A stretch of 64,000 nt of DNA from Paulinella micropora (lineage: Eukaryota; Cercozoa; Imbricatea; Euglyphida), in the NCBI GenBank assembly GCA_009731375.1, contig BJOX01000042.1, positions 264,455 through 328,454 of the forward strand. The letters are read 5' to 3'. A model generated the notes under the pieces. It did no database searches. It worked only from the letters and a program-made list of their open reading frames with translations, and was not told the DNA's origin. Position numbers and translations under genes: made by a program. How positions within the stretch are numbered: the stretch's first letter is position 1; the number at the start of each line of letters is the position of its first letter. Below are positions 62,174-64,000 of the stretch, piece after piece.

Positions 62174-62222
62174 GACCTTGGTTCTGTTTGACATAGATAC
62201 AATTCGATTCTTTTATTTTGAT

Positions 62223-62253
<31 letters not shown>

Positions 62254-62368
62254 GACCTTGGTTCTGTTTGACACAGATACAATTCGATTCTTTTATTTTG
62301 ATTTATGTTATGTTATTCTATTTATTTCATTTTTTAGTGTCATGTTTAGCACTATGTTGGTGACTTAC
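60754..62368. other. TA, GA microsatellites and gap upstream of gene D
   Basis: TA-type runs 60860-61230, (GA)n 61185-61583, the 61584-62108 gap, then a CT/CA plus CCTTGGTTCTGTTTGACA block duplicated at 62150-62220 and 62225-62301. No exon identified. Confidence 0.7.
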
Positions 62369-62495
62369 CAAAGAGCAAAACACTGGCCAGCAGAGATGCC
62401 ATGTCAAGGTTGGTTCACTTACGGGGAACGCTTCTTTCTTCTTTATGAGGGCGTATAAGGTAGCCAAAGATTTAAAAGGTTGTCTGGTGCCCACG
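62369..62495 (-). CDS. Candidate exon upstream of gene D
   Basis: On the minus strand an acceptor (GGTGTTAG) at 62496-62497 precedes 127 open bases reading VGTRQPFKSLATLYALIKKK and on to WHLCWPVFCSL, followed by a consensus donor GTAAGT. Entry is phase 2 and exit phase 0. It could be an early exon of gene D, whose first certain exon enters in phase 1, so at least one more exon would be needed, possibly in the 61584-62108 gap. It could equally be a chance open stretch; no domain is seen. Confidence 0.25.
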
Positions 62496-63245
62496 CTAAC
62501 ACCACCCAGACAGGCAGTCAAGGCACAACAAAAAAATACACCAAAAGGTTGGAAAATAACAGTCAAGGCACACAAAAAAAAATACACCAAAAGGTTGGAA
62601 AACCCCTAAAAAAAAATTTGTTGCTCAACAAATATTATATGTGAGCCCAGAAAAGAAAACCGACATCAACCTTTTTGCGTCGTCTGCGGCCAAAATTACC
62701 GTTTACACCGTTTGGGTGTATATTGGTGAAGGACTTTTTTTGTGCACCATCACCCCGTTTATGCACCCCTGATTTCGCTTTTCAATCACTGCGCTGTCTT
62801 GTGATGACGACTGACACCACAGTAAGGTGACCGCAATAGCGATTTTATTGTACCGTGACGATGGTCTGCATGCATACATTTAACTGTGTGCATTCCTGTG
62901 AACAGATTCCAAACATAAACGTAAAAAGTATTTCCTTAGTTCGGTACCGTGACATATGTATGTCGGGTATTTGAAAAATGAAGCCATTGATATGTCTGTG
63001 ACAAATGTGTGTGTTGTATTATGTATGGTATGTATCTATTGTATGTATCTATTGTCTGTATGTATGTATGTATGTATGTACATATGTATGTATGTATGTG
63101 TGTGTGTGTGTGCTGTGTATGTGGTGTGTGTGTGTGTGTGTTTGCTACCTACCTACCTACCTACCTACCTACCACCTACCTACCTACCTACCTACCCACC
63201 TACCTACCTACCTACCTACCTATCTATCTATCTATCTATCCATCC

Positions 63246-63312
<67 letters not shown>

Positions 63313-63420
63313 CATCTATCCATCCATCTATCTATCTATCTATCTATCTATCTATATCTCTCTCTATCTCTCTATCTCTCTCTATCTCTCTATCTTTCTA
63401 TCTCTCTATCTCTCTATCTC

Positions 63421-63474
<54 letters not shown>

Positions 63475-63929
63475 AAACATTGTGGCAGCGGAAATCCAAA
63501 AAAAAAAGGTTAGGTGGCATCCAAACACGGTGGCAGCGGAAAGAGTGTTTGCCCAGCAACGACTCCAAGTGATTCGATCTCAGCAAATGCTGGTTCCTGT
63601 CGCTTGTGCAGTGGCTCGTTTGAAAGCCCTCGTCAAGAGCTTACTAATGAGCTAAGCTACAGATACTGGACACCAGTATTGACTGAGAACGAAGCATTTG
63701 AAGTCATTGCTCATTGTAGTTAAGGACAAGGAACTTCTCCTAAAAGCAGGAAGCAGTGGTCTTCCGCCTTGTTTCCGTTGAAAACTCTTGCTTTTTTGAA
63801 TCTTGGTGTTTTTGCTCCTGTTCTGTACTTTCTTTCTCTTTTTCTCTCCCTCTCTTCTGTTTTCTTTTTTCTCATTTTCTTGTTTTCTTTCTTTCTTTCT
63901 TTCTTTCTCTCTTTCTCTCTTTCTTTCTT

Positions 63930-63964
<35 letters not shown>

Positions 63965-64000
63965 CTCGTTCTTTCTTTCTTTCTCTCTTTCTTTCTTTCT
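62496..64000. other. Right end of the window
   Basis: A 46-base direct duplication at 62520-62605, about 350 bases of unique sequence, TG/ACCT/TATC microsatellites 63060-63474, MITE-1 copy k, then TTTC microsatellite. No gene recognised apart from the candidate exon at 62369. Confidence 0.6.
63561..63739 (+). mobile_element. MITE-1 copy k, left end lost
   Basis: Right three quarters match copy g almost exactly; the left inverted repeat is replaced by GTGGCAGCGGAAAGAGTG sequence, part of a local duplication at 63481-63542. Confidence 0.75.

Overview
The window is eukaryotic nuclear DNA. It contains spliceosomal GT-AG introns, long microsatellites, inverted-repeat transposons, a tRNA-derived SINE, and a short interstitial run of TTAGGG telomere-type repeats. 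The lineage is not decided by what I can see. HYR and furin-like modules, a Tc1/mariner remnant and TTAGGG fit an animal or a unicellular relative of animals, but other protists are possible. Most of the first 33 kb and much of the introns is simple sequence (ATT, GATA/TATC, CATA, TTCC, GACAA, CT, AAG). Ten assembly gaps are present: 877-886, 6161-6170, 6678-7046, 8696-9044, 12150-12159, 13273-13394, 36641-36650, 51640-52030, 59903-59912 and 61584-62108.

Genes were found by following splice sites and reading frame, because single reading frames are short. Gene A (+, 2457-15056) is the 3' part of a gene of unknown function in at least nine tiny exons lost among microsatellites and dispersed repeats. 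Gene B1 (-, 17418-18923) is an intact single-exon F-box protein with fifteen 24-residue leucine-rich repeats. Gene B2 (+, 30030-31532) is an inverted paralogue with premature stops. Gene C (-, 23057-24313) is a possible small gene whose middle exon sits in a 68-bp tandem array. Gene D (-, 33041-60513) is the main gene: 56 exons that chain almost perfectly in phase. They encode roughly 2,550 residues of a single-pass membrane protein: furin-like cysteine-rich repeats, an EGF-like module, about fifteen HYR-type modules, a cysteine-containing membrane-proximal region, one transmembrane segment and a serine-rich cytoplasmic tail. Its 5' end is not seen.

Introns of gene D hold at least 22 short inverted-repeat elements of several families. 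One is nested inside another and shows a TA target duplication.

The most unusual property is shared by genes A, C and D. At about twenty exon edges, a segment spanning the exon boundary plus adjoining intronic microsatellite has been copied two to fifteen times in tandem. Each array is made of near-copies of a splice site with a piece of its exon. These exon-junction arrays are the best candidate here for an undescribed phenomenon.
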